Shown in pieces: positions 9,801-20,476 of a stretch of DNA of 64,000 nt (its first letter is position 1; each line of letters starts with the position of its first letter). The notes below the pieces were generated by a model. The model saw nothing but the letters and a program-made list of their open reading frames with translations, searched no databases and was not told the origin of the DNA. This DNA comes from Siderastrea radians (taxonomy: Eukaryota; Cnidaria; Anthozoa; Scleractinia; Rhizangiidae): contig OZ024895.1 of assembly GCA_964017195.1 (NCBI GenBank), forward strand, positions 26,143,875-26,207,874, written 5' to 3'. A program made the position numbers and the translations under genes.

Positions 9801-12800
9801 ATGTCTTGTTGTTTTCGCACTGGGCACACCACTTTTTAGCGTTCTCAGCAAAGTGCACGAGTTTGTACGAAACAGACGTTTTCAGCCCGAGATCAGAACG
9901 TTTTGTTATTTTTGCACTGGGCGAACCGCTTTTTAGCTATTTCAGCGAAGTGCACGAGTTTGTACAAAACAGTCTTTTCATCATAAGATCAGCACGTTTT
10001 GTCATTTTCGCACTGGGCGTACCACTTTTTAGCGACTTTCAACAAAATGCACGAGTTTGTACAAAACAGTGTTTTCAGGCTAAAATCAGCACCTTTTGTC
10101 ATTTTCGCACAGGGCGCACCACTTTTTAGCGATTTTCAGCAAAGTTCACGAATTTGTCAAAAACAGCGTTTTCTGCGGGAAATCGCCACATTTTGTCATT
10201 TTCGCACTGGGCACACCACTTTTTAGCGTTTTCAGCAAAGTGTACAAGTTTGTACGAAACTGAATTTTTCAGCCCGAGATCAGAACGTTTTGTTATTTTC
10301 GCACTAGGTGCACTTCTGTTTAGCCATTTTTAGCGAAGTGCACGAGTTTGTACAAAACATTCTTTTTAGTTCGAGATCAGCACCTTTTCTCATTTTCGCA
10401 CTGGACGCACCACTTTTTAGCAATTTTTAGCAAAGGGCACGAGTTTGTGTAAAGAGCAAGACAGCGTTGTTAGCCCGAGATTAGCACGTTTTGTCATTTT
10501 TGCACTGTTCACACCACTTATTAGCCATTTTCAGCAAAGTGCACGAGTTTCTACAAATCAGTATTTCTAGCCAGAGATCAGCAGGTTTTAACATGTTCGC
10601 ACTGGGCGATCCACTTTTTAGCAATTTTTAGCAAAGTGCACGAGTTTGACCAAAACAGCGTTTTCGGCCCGAGATCAGCACGTTTTGTCATTTTCCCACA
10701 AGGGGCACCACTTTTTAACTCTTTTCAGCAAAGTGCACGAGTTTGTCCAAAGAGCAAAACAGCGTTATTAGCCCGAGATCAGCACGTTTTATCATTTTCG
10801 CACCCTCCACACCACTTTTTAGCGATTTTCAGCAAAGTGCACGAGTTTGTACAAAAAGCGTTTTCAGCCCTAGATCAGCATGTTTTGTCATTTTCGCACT
10901 GGGTGCAACACTTTTTAGCTATTTTCCGCAAAGTGCACGAGTTTGTACAAAACAGCGTTTTCAGCCCGAGATGAGCACGCTTTTGTCATTTTGGCATTGG
11001 GAGCACCACTTTTTAGCGCTTTTCAGCAAAGCGCCGAGTTAGTACAAAGAGCGTTTTCAGCAATACATCAGAACGTTTTGTCATTTTCGCATTTGGCGCC
11101 CTCCGTTGTTAGCCATTTTTAGCAAAGAGAACGAGTTTCTAAAAAACAATATTTCTAGCCGGAGATGAGCACGTTTTAACATTTTCGCACTGGGCGCACC
11201 ACTTTTTAGCGATTTTCAGCAAAGTGCACGAGCTTGTACAAAACAGCGTTTTCAGCCCTAGATCAGCATGTCTTGTCATTTTCGCACTGGGCAGACTAGT
11301 TTTTAGCGTTTTCCTCAAAGTGCACGAGTTTGTAAGAAAACAGCGTTTTCAGCCGTAGATCAACATCTTTTAACATTTTCGCACTTGGCGGACCTTTTTT
11401 TAGCGCTTTACAGCAAAGCACACCAGTTTGTACAAAACAGCATTTTCAGCCCGAGATCGGCGCGTTTTGTCATTTTTGCACTGGGCGCAAACACTTTTTA
11501 GCGATGTTCAGCAAAGTACACGAGTTTGTACAAAAAAGCGTTTTCAGCCAAAGATGAGCACGCTTTTGTCATTTTCGCATTGGGCCCACCACTTCTTAGC
11601 GCTTTTCAGGAAAGCGCACGAGTTTGTACAAGAGCGTTTTCAGCCATAGATCAGAACGTTTTGTCATTTTCACATTTTGCGCCCTCCGTTTTAGCCATTT
11701 TTAGCAAAATGCACGAGTTTCTACAAAACAGTATTTCTAGCCGGAAATCAGCACGTTTTAACATTTTCGCACTAAGCGCACCACTTGTTAGCAATTTTTA
11801 GCAAAGTGCACGAGATTGTCCAAAACAGCGTTTTCAGCCCGAGATCAGCACGTTTCGTGATTTTCGCCCTGGGTGCAACAGGCTTTAGCTTTTTTCAGCA
11901 AAGTGCACGAGTTTGTACAAAACAGCGTTTTCAGCCCGAGCTCAGCACGTACTGTTATTTTTGCACTGGGTGCAAACTCTCTTAACTCTTTTAACTCTTT
12001 TCAGCAAATTGCACAAGTTTGTCCAAAGAGCAAAACAGCGTTAATAGCCCCAGATCAGTATGTTTTATCATTTTTCCACTGAGTGCAACACGTTTTAGCA
12101 GTTTTTAGCAAAAAAGCACGAGTTTGTTTAAAGAGCAAAACAGCGTTATTAGCCCGAGATCAGCACGTTTTATCATTTTCGGACTGTGCAGACAATTTAT
12201 TAGCGATTTTCAGCGAAGTGCACGAGTTTGTCCAAAACAGCGTTTTCAGCAAAGTGCTTGAGTTTGTTTAAAACAGCGTTTTCAGCCCTAGATCAGCATG
12301 TTTTATTATTTTCGCTCTGGGCACTCCACTTCTTAACGTTTTCAGCAAAGTGTATGAGTTTGTACAAAACAGCGTTTTCAGCCCAAGATGAGCACGCTTT
12401 TGTCATTTTCGCATTGGGCCCACCACTTCTTACCGCTTTTCAGGAAAGCGCACGAGTTTGTACAAGAGCGTTTTCAGCCATAGATCAGAACGTTCTGTCA
12501 TTTTCACATTTTGCGCCCTCCGTTTTAGCCATTTTTAGCAAAATGCACGAGTTTCTACAAAACAGTATTTCTAGCCGGAAATCAGCACGTTTTAACATTT
12601 TCGCACTAAGCGCACCACTTGTTAGCAATTTTTAGCAAAGTGCACGAGATTGTCCAAAACAGCGTTTTCAGCCCGAGATCAGCACGTTTCGTGATTTTCG
12701 CCCTGGGTGCAACAGGCTTTAGCTTTTTTCAGCAAAGTGCACGAGTTTGTACAAAACAGCGTTTTCAGCCCGAGCTCAGCACGTACTGTTATTTTTGCAC

Positions 12801-15095
12801 TGGGTGCAAACTCTCTTAACTCTTTTAACTCTTTTCAGCAAATTGCACAAGTTTGTCCAAAGAGCAAAACAGCGTTAATAGCCCCAGATCAGTATGTTTT
12901 ATCATTTTTCCACTGAGTGCAACACGTTTTAGCAGTTTTTAGCAAAAAAGCACGAGTTTGTTCAAAGAGCAAAACAGCGTTATTAGCCCGAGATCAGCAC
13001 GTTTTATCATTTTCGGACTGTACAGACAATTTATTAGCGATTTTCAGCGAAGTGCACGAGTTTGTCCAAAACAGCGTTTTCAGCAAAGTGCTTGAGTTTG
13101 ATTAAAACAGCGTTTTCAGCCCTAGATCAGCATGTTTTATTATTTTCGTACTGGGTGCAATATTTTTTAGCTTTTTTCAGCAAAGTGTACAAATTTGTAC
13201 AAAACAGTGTTTTCAGCCCGAGATCAGCACGTACCGTCATTTTTGCACTGGATGCACCATTTTTCTAACTCTTTTCAGCAAAGTGCATGAGTTTGTACAA
13301 AACCCTAGATTAGCATGTTTTGTCATCTTCGCTCTGGGCACTCCACTTCTTAACGTTTTGAGCAAAGTGCATGAGTTTGCACAAAACAGCGTTTTCAGCC
13401 CGAGATCAGCACGTACTGTACAAAACAGTGTTTTCAGCCCGAGATCTGCACGTTTTAACATTTTTCGCACGGTGCGGACCACTTTTTAACTCTTTTCAGC
13501 AAATTGCACGAGTTTGTCCAAAGAGCAAAACTGCGTTATTAGCCCGAGATCAGCCCGTCTTATCACTTTCGCACTGTGCAGACCAGTTATTAGAGATTTT
13601 CAGCAAAATGCACGAGTTTGTACAAAACAGCGTTTTCAGACCTAGATCAGCAGGTTTTGTCATTTTCACTCTGGGCACACCACTTCTTATCGTTTTCAGC
13701 AAAGTGCATGAGTTTGTCCAAAGCAGCGTTTTCAGCCCGAAATCAGCACGTTTTAACATTTTCGCACTGTGCTGACTACTTTTTAGCGATTTTCAGCAAA
13801 GAGCATCAATTTGTTCAAAACAGCGTTTTTTGCGCGAGATCAGCACGTTTCCTTATTTTCCCACTCGGCCCACAACTTTAAAGCGATTTTAAGCAAAGTG
13901 CACGAGTTTGTTCAAAACAGAGTGTTCAGCCGGAGATCTGCACGTTTTAACATTTTCGCGCAAGAAGCACCACCGTTGAGCGATTTTCAGCAAAGGGCAT
14001 CAGTTTGTTCAAAACAGCGTTTTCAGCCCGAGATCAGCATGTTTCCTCATTTTCGCACTGGGCGCACCACTTTAAAGCGATTTTAAGCAAAGGGAACGAG
14101 TTTGTCCAAAACAGAGTTTTCAGCCCGAGATCAGAACGTACTGTCATTTTTCCACTAGGTGCACCACTTTTGAACTCTTTTCAGCAAAGTGCGCGAGTTT
14201 GTCATAAAAGGAAAACAGCGTTATTAGCCGAGATCAGCACGTTTTAACATTTTCGCACTGGGCGGAATACTTTTTACCGATTTTCAGCAAAGAGTATCAG
14301 TTTGTTCAAAACAGCGTTTTCAGCCTGAGATCAACACGTTTCCTCATTTCCGCTCTGGGTGCACCACTTTTAAGCTATTTTCAGCAAAGTCCACGAGTGT
14401 GTACAAAACAGCGTTTTCAGCCCAAGGCCAGCTCGTTTTGTCATTTTCACACTGGGCGTCCACTTTTTACACTTTTCAGCAAAGCGCACCAGTTTGTACA
14501 CAGCAGTGTTTTCAGCCCGAGATCAGAACGTTTTCTCATTTTCCCACTTGGCTTGGTACTTTTTAGCGATTTTTAGCAAAGTGCACGCGTTTGTGTGCAT
14601 CACTCTTTTGCGGTTTTTAGCAAAGTGCACCAGTTTTTACAAAAAAGGGTTTTCAGCTCAAGATCAGCACGTTTTGTCATTTTTGCACTGGGTACAACAC
14701 TTTTTAGCTTTTTCCACCAAAGTGCACGAGTTTGTACAAAACAGCGTTTTAAGCTCAACATCAGCACCTTTTGTCACTTTCGCACTGGGCGTACCACTTT
14801 TTACACTTTTTGGCAAAGCGCACCAGTTTGTACAAAGCAGTCTCTTCACCCGGGATCAGAACGTTTTGTCATTTTCGCACTTGGCTCACTACGTTTTAGC
14901 CATTTTTAGCAAAGTGCACGAGTTTGTGCAAAACAGCGTTTTCAGTCCGACATCAGCACGTTTTGTGATTTTCCCACTGGGCGCACTACTTTTTAGCAAT
15001 TTTCAGCAAACTGCACGAGTTTGTACAAACCAGCGTTTTCAGCCCGAGATCAGCACGTATTGTCATTTTTGCACTGGGCACACCACTTCTTAGAC
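9801..15095 (+). repeat. Satellite array 1, ~97 bp monomer
   Basis: About 54 tandem monomers. Consensus blocks in order: agcgattttcagcaaagtgc, acgagtttgtacaaaacagc, gttttcagcccgagatcagc, acgttttgtcattttcgcac, tgggcgcaccacttttt. Variants include one with gtccaaagagcaaaacagcg ttattagcc and one with cgcatttggcgccctccg, which alternate in longer patterns. Because 97 is not a multiple of three, two of three plus frames stay open for about two monomers, giving many meaningless ORFs. The core of many monomers is the palindrome TTTGTACAAA. No coding function is claimed. Confidence 0.92.
11550..13149 (+). repeat. 834 bp higher-order duplication inside satellite array 1
   Basis: The block at about 11550-12315 recurs at 12384-13149 with constant offset 834 and only a few differences (for example tcagaacgttttgtc at 11651 versus tcagaacgttctgtc at 12485). 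Several ORF translations are identical between the two. The U4 array has the same block once (from about 62340), so the duplication is private to U1. Confidence 0.85.
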
Positions 15096-15202
15096 CCTCT
15101 TCGAGAGCTCGGACTAAATGAGGTTGCCCACAAAATGATCGGTGTGTCTTAATCGCGTGTGAAAATAACGATTGTGCACTCCCATCTTTTTACTGCACGG
15201 GT

Positions 15203-15450
15203 TCACATAGGAGTGAATATCAACTTCAAAGGCTCCGGAAGTTGGAGGATGAACTTCACGTCTCTTTTTTGAAGAAGTTGACTTTCAAAGGCCAGCTGGC
15301 ATTCAAATCCATTTATGAATTCATTGCTTAACACATCTTTCCAAATTTCTTGCCCCAGAGCGTCCATAGCATTCTCAATCGTCATTTTGTCCTTCTTTTT
15401 CATCTTGGCCTTGTAATAAACACAAGACTTTCTTGCGTGATAAACCTCTT
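15203..15450 (-). pseudogene. Unrecognised minus-strand coding remnant next to the satellite
   Basis: Reads MKKKDKMTIENAMDALGQEI then WKDVLSNEFINGFECQLAFE and SQLLQKRDVKFILQLPEPL. The frame extends upstream past the Met (VYHARKSCVYYKAK) to a TAG, so the true start is lost. Acidic/basic balance and lack of low complexity suggest old coding sequence. U2 has a diverged, frameshifted copy at 35990-36190. It diverges from the plus-strand gene at 15691. No family was recognised. Confidence 0.35.
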
Positions 15451-15642
15451 AGACCTGCTGCGTCTTTTGCTTCTTCTCGTGGCATCGTAGTTTATTTTCA
15501 CAGAACTGAAGCATGTGGCGCCTTTTATGAAAAAACGAGAGTCACGTGTCTTTTGTCTGAGAAGCAATCAGTTTCGGGGGAAACGTTACAGGTACTGCTT
15601 CACCTTTCCCTTTTTTCTCAGAATCCTTTACGATGGAAGGGG

Positions 15643-15679
15643 TATAAAAACCGAAAGTACCCTTGTCATAGGCTCAGTC
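15643..15679 (+). promoter_or_regulatory. TATA box plus initiator upstream of the 157-codon gene
   Basis: TATAAAAA at 15643-15650 and TCAGTC at 15674-15679. From the first T of TATA to the initiator A is 33 bases, the canonical metazoan Pol II spacing. The ATG follows 15 bases after the initiator A. U2 keeps the pair (TATAAGAA at 36403, TCAGTC at 36434). Function is inferred from spacing. Confidence 0.55.
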
Positions 15680-15690
15680 ACACAGTCAAG

Positions 15691-16160
15691 ATGATGCAGA
15701 GACCGAGGAAACCTTTGCAAGATCTGAGTAGTTTCATAAACCTTTCACAAAAGATAAAGAGGGCAGAATTAGACGACGGGTGGCAAGCGGACGTCCTCTG
15801 GTTTCGCAGTCATCTCAAGTTGGACGTAGACCAAGAGAACGCCCGTGTGTCAGATTTTACTGGAGCGTGATGGATGCGGACAGGAATGCCTTCCCGCCCA
15901 GACGCCAGAAGAAGGTTCTGGGAGAGATGTTGAAGAGTGAGATCGTGCCATACGTTTATAAGAACAAGGTGGAGCGTTTGGACCACTCGTGCAGGTCGAC
16001 TTCCATGGAGAACTTTGAAGCACTCGACTATCACCTGCAAATCAAGATTACCAAGTTTCATGGCAGTTGGCGTTTCCAGGCGATGGTCGAGTGTTACGAG
16101 AACATCAAGGAGGACCGAAAAGATAAGAATCGTTTGAATGAACATTTCACATTTTATTGA
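15691..16160 (+). pseudogene. Unrecognised virus-like gene, frameshifted (157 codons in U2 length)
   Basis: Starts ATGATG (MMQRPRKPLQDLSSFINLSQ), continues ADVLWFRSHLKLDVDQ, then switches frame at about 15860 because four bases present in U2 (ctgtttg versus gtg context) are missing. The second frame reads VMDADRNAFPPRRQKKVLGE, EIVPYVYKNKVERLDHS and YHLQIKITKFHGSWRFQAMV to a TGA at 16158. With the four bases the length is 158 codons including stop, exactly that of the U2 copy. It has its own TATA/Inr promoter and lies at the head of the virus-like cluster. The family is unknown to me; a Polinton-type accessory or structural protein is only a guess from context. Confidence 0.5.
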
Positions 16161-16900
16161 TTCGATTTGTTAGACAAGACCTGGGAGTCAAGAAAGAAAG
16201 AGACATCCTGTCCGTGTCTTGGCACACAGCCTTAGCGGGTTCTAAGCGTTCCTCTTTTTTGCCTTTTTACACTATAAACGGGTTTTTTAAAAGGATGACT
16301 CAAACGTAACGCTCATGGGAACCACATCTTCTTCAGCACAAAGTGGTTCTTTTTGAATTAAGTACCTATGTCTTCACAAGAGCCTACCCGTTTAATGTTT
16401 TTCACAATTGCATTTCTTCCAACAGGACTCGCGTGTCTTCTTTATCGTCAGGCAAGCGAAAAGTGCGCTTGGATAGGGCTTTGATTTCTTGTTGGTGTCC
16501 GCGTCAATGTGTCGGGAACCAATCGGAGCACTGCTTTGGTGGAGAGTGGGTAATGAGACGGACGGTACTAGATTTGAGTGGGAATGTAGAACACAATTAC
16601 ATCTAAACTTTTGTCCAAGGCCTTTTCGACTGTCTATCGAGAGCCCGTTTTAAGACGTTTGTCGTCGTTTCGCAAAGGACTCGAGCATTTTCTATAATCC
16701 AGTAATTGCACTGCAATAATTGACGCACGTTATTAATTCCAGTTATGACTTGCACTTCCATACCAAAACACTTACCCATTTCTTCGGATACTTCATCCGT
16801 TTGGTTAGCACTTCCCGTGCTTCCGTGCTTAAGGCTCTTAGACCACCTGGAAGAAGAAGATAAAGGAGGAAAACTAAACCCCCGTGATTCAACAAATTAT
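16161..16900. other. Inter-gene stretch with an unplaced ORF
   Basis: A TATAAACG at 16272 lacks a good initiator. An 87-codon frame at 16343-16606 (TRVSSLSSGKRKVRLDRALI, WCPRQCVGNQSEHCFGGEW) is kept in U2 at 37107-37370, but a second frame is also open there, so neither can be called coding. Confidence 0.35.
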
Positions 16901-16904
16901 ACTG

Positions 16905-17337
16905 GTGGGCTAAGATCAATTCAAGAAGGACGAGGTGGTGTATTTGGGACGATCCGCTGAAGACGATCCAGCTTTCGTGGCGGACCTAATGAAAAAGGTC
17001 CCCGATTACTTTCCCAATTCTAACAACCCTCACTGCCATGAAATCCTTTCTGAATTTCAACCAAGAAGGCGAGACCCCAAGACTGGTACACCTACCTTAA
17101 GAGGCCTCCATCAGAGAAACCAATGATTACTTGTGTGGGAAAAGACACATGTTGGTGATTCAACCTCACACAGAAGTTTTTCACACGGGAAAAGTACTGG
17201 TACCTGAAGTGCGAATCAAAATGCGCTTGTACTTTAACAGCCCTGTGCTCCTTCTAAACGGAGTTGGACTCGCAGGCCGTCTTCAAAATAAGAGACACAA
17301 TGAAAGAGAACTGGCATCCTACCTCTACGTAAAGTGA
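16905..17337 (+). pseudogene. Capsid-like protein fragment (Polinton major-capsid type, tentative)
   Basis: Two frames. The first (16905-17126) reads KKDEVVYLGRSAEDDPAFVA then DLMKKVPDYFPNSNNPHCHE. The second (17131-17337) reads HTEVFHTGKVLVPEVRIKMR then LYFNSPVLLLNGVGLAG. The pattern of a D/E-x-F-H/F, a leading-edge V-P-x-V-x-I-K-x-R strand and F-x-x-x-P-x-x-L-L-N-G resembles the double-jelly-roll capsid proteins of Polintons (often annotated F54H12.2-like). The frames are offset by one base at 17127. Both ends are lost. U2 has lost this part by a deletion. Confidence 0.35.
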
Positions 17338-17639
17338 AAGCCGGACCTTCAACATGCAAGCCAATCAAGCGAGCGTTCAATGGGGATGTGAAGTAAGACC
17401 CTTCCTGCCTTCATTCGCCAAATGAAATACCCCTATTAAAACCTGGAACTGTCACAGACCAATGATGCCCGAAATGTATTGGGTTACTTGCGTTTGGTCC
17501 AAGCTCTGGTATAAAAAACAAGGCAACATGCTCCACCGAAATCAATTGGGGTATTAAAAACACTGCTTTCTGTTATGTTTGACTATGTAGCCAAAGGATG
17601 TTCTGACAGCAACATTTTCAGACCAAGACAAACGGGAGC

Positions 17640-18004
17640 AATGTGCAATTGGACTACTTAGCTCGAGAAGACCTTCAATGGAGAAAGCGTTTTGTTAGCG
17701 GACCGTGGCTTCTGACCGTTTATCCTCAAAACCTGACAAAAAAACAACCCTGTACTTACATTGTCAACACAACTGGGTGAGCACTGGTTGACTCTATGGA
17801 CGTACCACCAAATCTGTGAAGTCATAGTTAGTTACGTTAACCTTGGAAACGTAAGAACAAGCAACTCCCTTCAGAGCCTGGAAGTATGTGGTGACCAATG
17901 CAAAGTCCCTGCAAGCCATCATCAGTTAGAGTTGTGGCAATTACACCTTGCTCTATTTAAAACCCAATGCCTGTGCACGCACGGTAGAAGAATTTTTGAC
18001 CTAA
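17640..18004 (+). pseudogene. Coding remnants downstream of the capsid-like fragment
   Basis: Frame at 17646-17780: QLDYLAREDLQWRKRFVSGP then WLLTVYPQNLTKKQPCTYIV to TGA. A later frame (17852-18004, one internal TAG) reads WKYVVTNAKSLQAII then SCGNYTLLYLKPNACARTVE. Both look like folded-protein sequence and both recur in U2 (37879-38013 and about 38115-38239). They may belong to one protein with the preceding fragment, but no family motif decides this. Confidence 0.3.
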
Positions 18005-18240
18005 TTTCAGCACACCATTCTATAACAGTGATGACCTAGCCGACCAGATGGTCAAAGAATTGATTTGTAATGAGTGATTATCCTTAACATTGTTGTTAAT
18101 AAAAATAAAAAAAAACAGTCCGTCTTCTCCTTTTTGTGTTGGTGTAGAGAGTCTTAACAAGAGCCTTTCGCTTTCACACCCTGTCCAGTATTGTATTGGT
18201 GGGTCCTTCCGCCTGTGTTTAGATTTGCTTTGAAAAGATC

Positions 18241-18841
18241 ATGGGAGACTACTACCCTTCCATGCCTCTAGAGAGAGAGAATTTGGTTCAATATCGAAGA
18301 GGAAAAACCACTCAACAGGCCATTCGCAAGTACAATGAACCCTATTTTCGTGAACTGATTTGGACCCTGGAAGATCGAGCACGGCAGATGATGGCACTTG
18401 ACGTCCTCCACAAGCTTACGCAAGCGTCTCATCGTTTCACCTGCAGGGGTAGGCCCCATGTCCAATTGTGTCTCCCCCGCCACCATTCAAGAGAACCTGG
18501 AAGACCCGGCTCACATTGACGAAGCCTGGGATTAAGTGGAAGTGGGAGACATGACAAGATTTTTAGCATCCCTCCCCTCAGCACCCACTGGCATAGGAGC
18601 GGTTTCCCCTGCTGGCGTTGGCACCCCTTCCAGTGGGTTTTTGAACCCCTTCCACGGGATCAAGCACCCCCTCTTCAGGTGCCTGGATCTCATCAGAAAG
18701 ATGAGACAGGGGGAGTCCTTGGCCTTCTTCTGGAGCCTGAATCCCACAAACCCCATATTTGGGGAGTCCATTTCTTTCACCAAGAAGAAAAAGGAGCTAG
18801 TACACTACGTTAAAAAAGGTGTGTATCCAGATAATGTTTAG
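18241..18841 (+). pseudogene. Unrecognised gene in two frames
   Basis: ATG frame from 18241: MGDYYPSMPLERENLVQYRR, GKTTQQAIRKYNEPYFRELI, WTLEDRARQMM. After about 18440 the plausible frame is another one, giving GVGPMSNCVSPATIQENLED, a TAA at 18532-18534 (also in U2), then VEVGDMTRFLASLPSAPTGI, a Pro/Gly-rich linker, NPFHGIKHPLFRCLDLIRKM and SFTKKKKELVHYVKKGVYPD. The codons at 18272-18280 form the short GA tract into which the 6.6 kb element inserted in U2. A virus-like structural protein is possible; nothing proves it. Confidence 0.4.
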
Positions 18842-19445
18842 TTAACCATTGCCAAAATAGATAGCATTCCACCAGAGAACAGTGGGTATGTGCGTGCAGA
18901 TGGTGACCATAAACGAATCCTACGTTTCCACCAATCAACAACAGCTCACTGGCTTTGGGACAACCAAACTCTTTCAAATCCACACAGGGAATGTTCAGTT
19001 TGTTCAACAGATCCTTTTCAATGTGATCTCCTTTGTAGACCACGATATACTGTGGTCTCCTACGCCTCTGCTCATACAAGGTGCTCACAAACATTTCCAA
19101 GTAAATGGGAGGGTCTGCTATTTTCCAGGAGCGAGCATGAAAGGGAAGAGCATGGACTCCAGCGTGGCATAGCTCACAATTCTCTCGTCTTTATCAGACA
19201 AACTCTCATAAATTCAAACTGTAAAGTGATCGTCCACCCTGCAGGTCGCACTGTCCAACTTCACGGGCCAAAAATTGTGTCCACAGAAAAGCCATCCATT
19301 TCTAAAATCAAACAAATATCTCGCTGGGTCGCAATTGAGGCTACACATGACAGGGAATCGGTAAACATGTGGCGTAGGCTCGCAAGAGAGAGAAGGGAGT
19401 CAACTGTAATCCCCACTTTTCTTGACCACACAAATGACAGCATTC
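18810..19445 (-). pseudogene. Minus-strand gene remnant with a nuclease-like motif pattern
   Basis: The main frame (19100 down to 18810) reads STLYEQRRRRPQYIVVYKGD, HIEKDLLNKLNIPCVDLKEF, GCPKASELL and HTHCSLVECYLFWQWLTKHY. Upstream on the same strand other frames hold IYESLSDKDERIVSYATLES and CHLCGQEKWGLQL, so the gene extended to about 19445 and has several frameshifts. The spaced Y-K-G, E-K-D-L-L, I-P-x-x-D-L, G-C-P-K, then H-C-S-x-x-E and W-L is reminiscent of a family of small RNase-H-like exonuclease domains seen with animal mobile elements. That link is weak. It converges tail-to-tail with the gene at 18241. Confidence 0.4.
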
Positions 19446-19660
19446 ATCTTGCCTTGAAACAATAGCCATTTTCACCTTTCCTTTTTGGTCACCGCTCGCT
19501 CCATTTTATTCGCATCCAAATAACATGGCCTGCAACGAGTGCTGGAAAAATAAGGAGGGAGAGGGTTACCCTTGCATTTTTTCAAAACAAAAACAAGAGA
19601 CGCCGAACCTTTAGAAAAACAGAGCGACTCAGTGGCATCCTTTCACTCTTACTGGTAACC

Positions 19661-19949
19661 ATGGCCGAAAGATGGCAAAGTCGACGTTTGCAAGGGTGTG
19701 TTCCTGAGATCCCTCAAACCCAGTTTCGCTGCGCTTGTTTTACCGACGATGGTGTCACAGAGATATCATACCTCGTATCCCATGTGCCTCGATGAACAAC
19801 AACAGCCCCCTCCCCCCGTTGCTGCGGTCCCTCCTGCTCAGCCACGCCTCAACTATGGAGTAGTGATTGAACGGCTGAGGCAACTACTGAATTCCCCTGA
19901 CTTGGGACGACAACTTGATCACGTAAGAGCCATTATTCTTACTGTCTAA
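19661..19949 (+). pseudogene. Small Pro-rich ORF with Kozak start, frameshifted
   Basis: ACCATGG at 19658-19664 is an ideal start context. The frame MAERWQSRRLQGCVPEIPQT continues through CFTDDGVTEISYLVSHVP to TGA at 19793. The other frame carries EQQQPPPPVAAVPPAQPRLN then YGVVIERLRQLLNSPDLGRQ to TAA at 19947. A single shift near 19785 would join them into about 95 residues. U2 has the same shift plus an added stop. No family recognised. Confidence 0.4.
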
Positions 19950-20025
19950 GCACGTAGGAGTAAGAAAAAACAATTTTAATTTTTTGTCCTCTCTCGTCGT
20001 GTCTCGTCGCCACCATCGTCATTCA

Positions 20026-20292
20026 ATGATTCACCTTATGGCTTTGTTCGTCGATGCATGGGTCATTCCTTCTTTTCGAGTCGACGTTGTTCACACAGAA
20101 CTCCACCCTGACTAAATGCAATCCAGAGAATTGACAACCTCCTGGAACCTTGGAACCGTTCTTTTATGCAACGAGCACTGGAAACGATCGGGGTCCTTCC
20201 TACGATTGGTTTGTTTTCTAGCCATAAGGCAAAGGGAGAACTCTGAGGATCCATTCACAGTCCTCCTCTTTCAGGTCACTCTTGACTCTTAG
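20026..20292 (+). pseudogene. 89-codon frame with one internal stop
   Basis: ATG frame: MIHLMALFVDAWVIPSFRVD then VVHTELHPD, TAA, then WNLGTVLLCNEHWKRSGSFL and RLVCFLAIRQRENSEDPFTV to TAG. U2 (46997-47263) has the same length, the same stop and only a few substitutions. A mixed hydrophobic/charged sequence without low complexity; function unknown. The stop could also mean two short ORFs. Confidence 0.25.
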
Positions 20293-20476
20293 ACTGATTA
20301 TAAGGCGAAAGAATGAAATTTCAAATTTCAGTTTCAAAGTATTTTTTTCCACACACTTATTTTCAGCACGTTTTCAGATGTCCTACAATGAACTTCTTTT
20401 TCGTTCGTCAACGCATCAAATCGGTTTAACAGAATTTTTTGACTGTTAAGAAATCCATCTCTTGTTTGGCTGAGCT

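Noticed and set aside
9806..15093. Many plus-strand ORFs of 60-200 codons with repeated SARFVIFALGAPLFS-like peptides
   Set aside because: They are the ~97 bp satellite read in two open frames; monomer length is not a multiple of three, so the frame changes every unit and no single protein is encoded.
9801..15095. Possible CRISPR array (regular repeats)
   Set aside because: The whole monomer is repeated with no unique spacers, and the context is eukaryotic.
9801..15095. CENP-B box in the satellite
   Set aside because: No match to the TTCG-x4-A-x2-CGGG pattern was seen in the monomer.
18532..18783. Minus-strand 83-codon ORF under the Pro-rich gene
   Set aside because: It is the complement of the better plus-strand frame and has no independent support.
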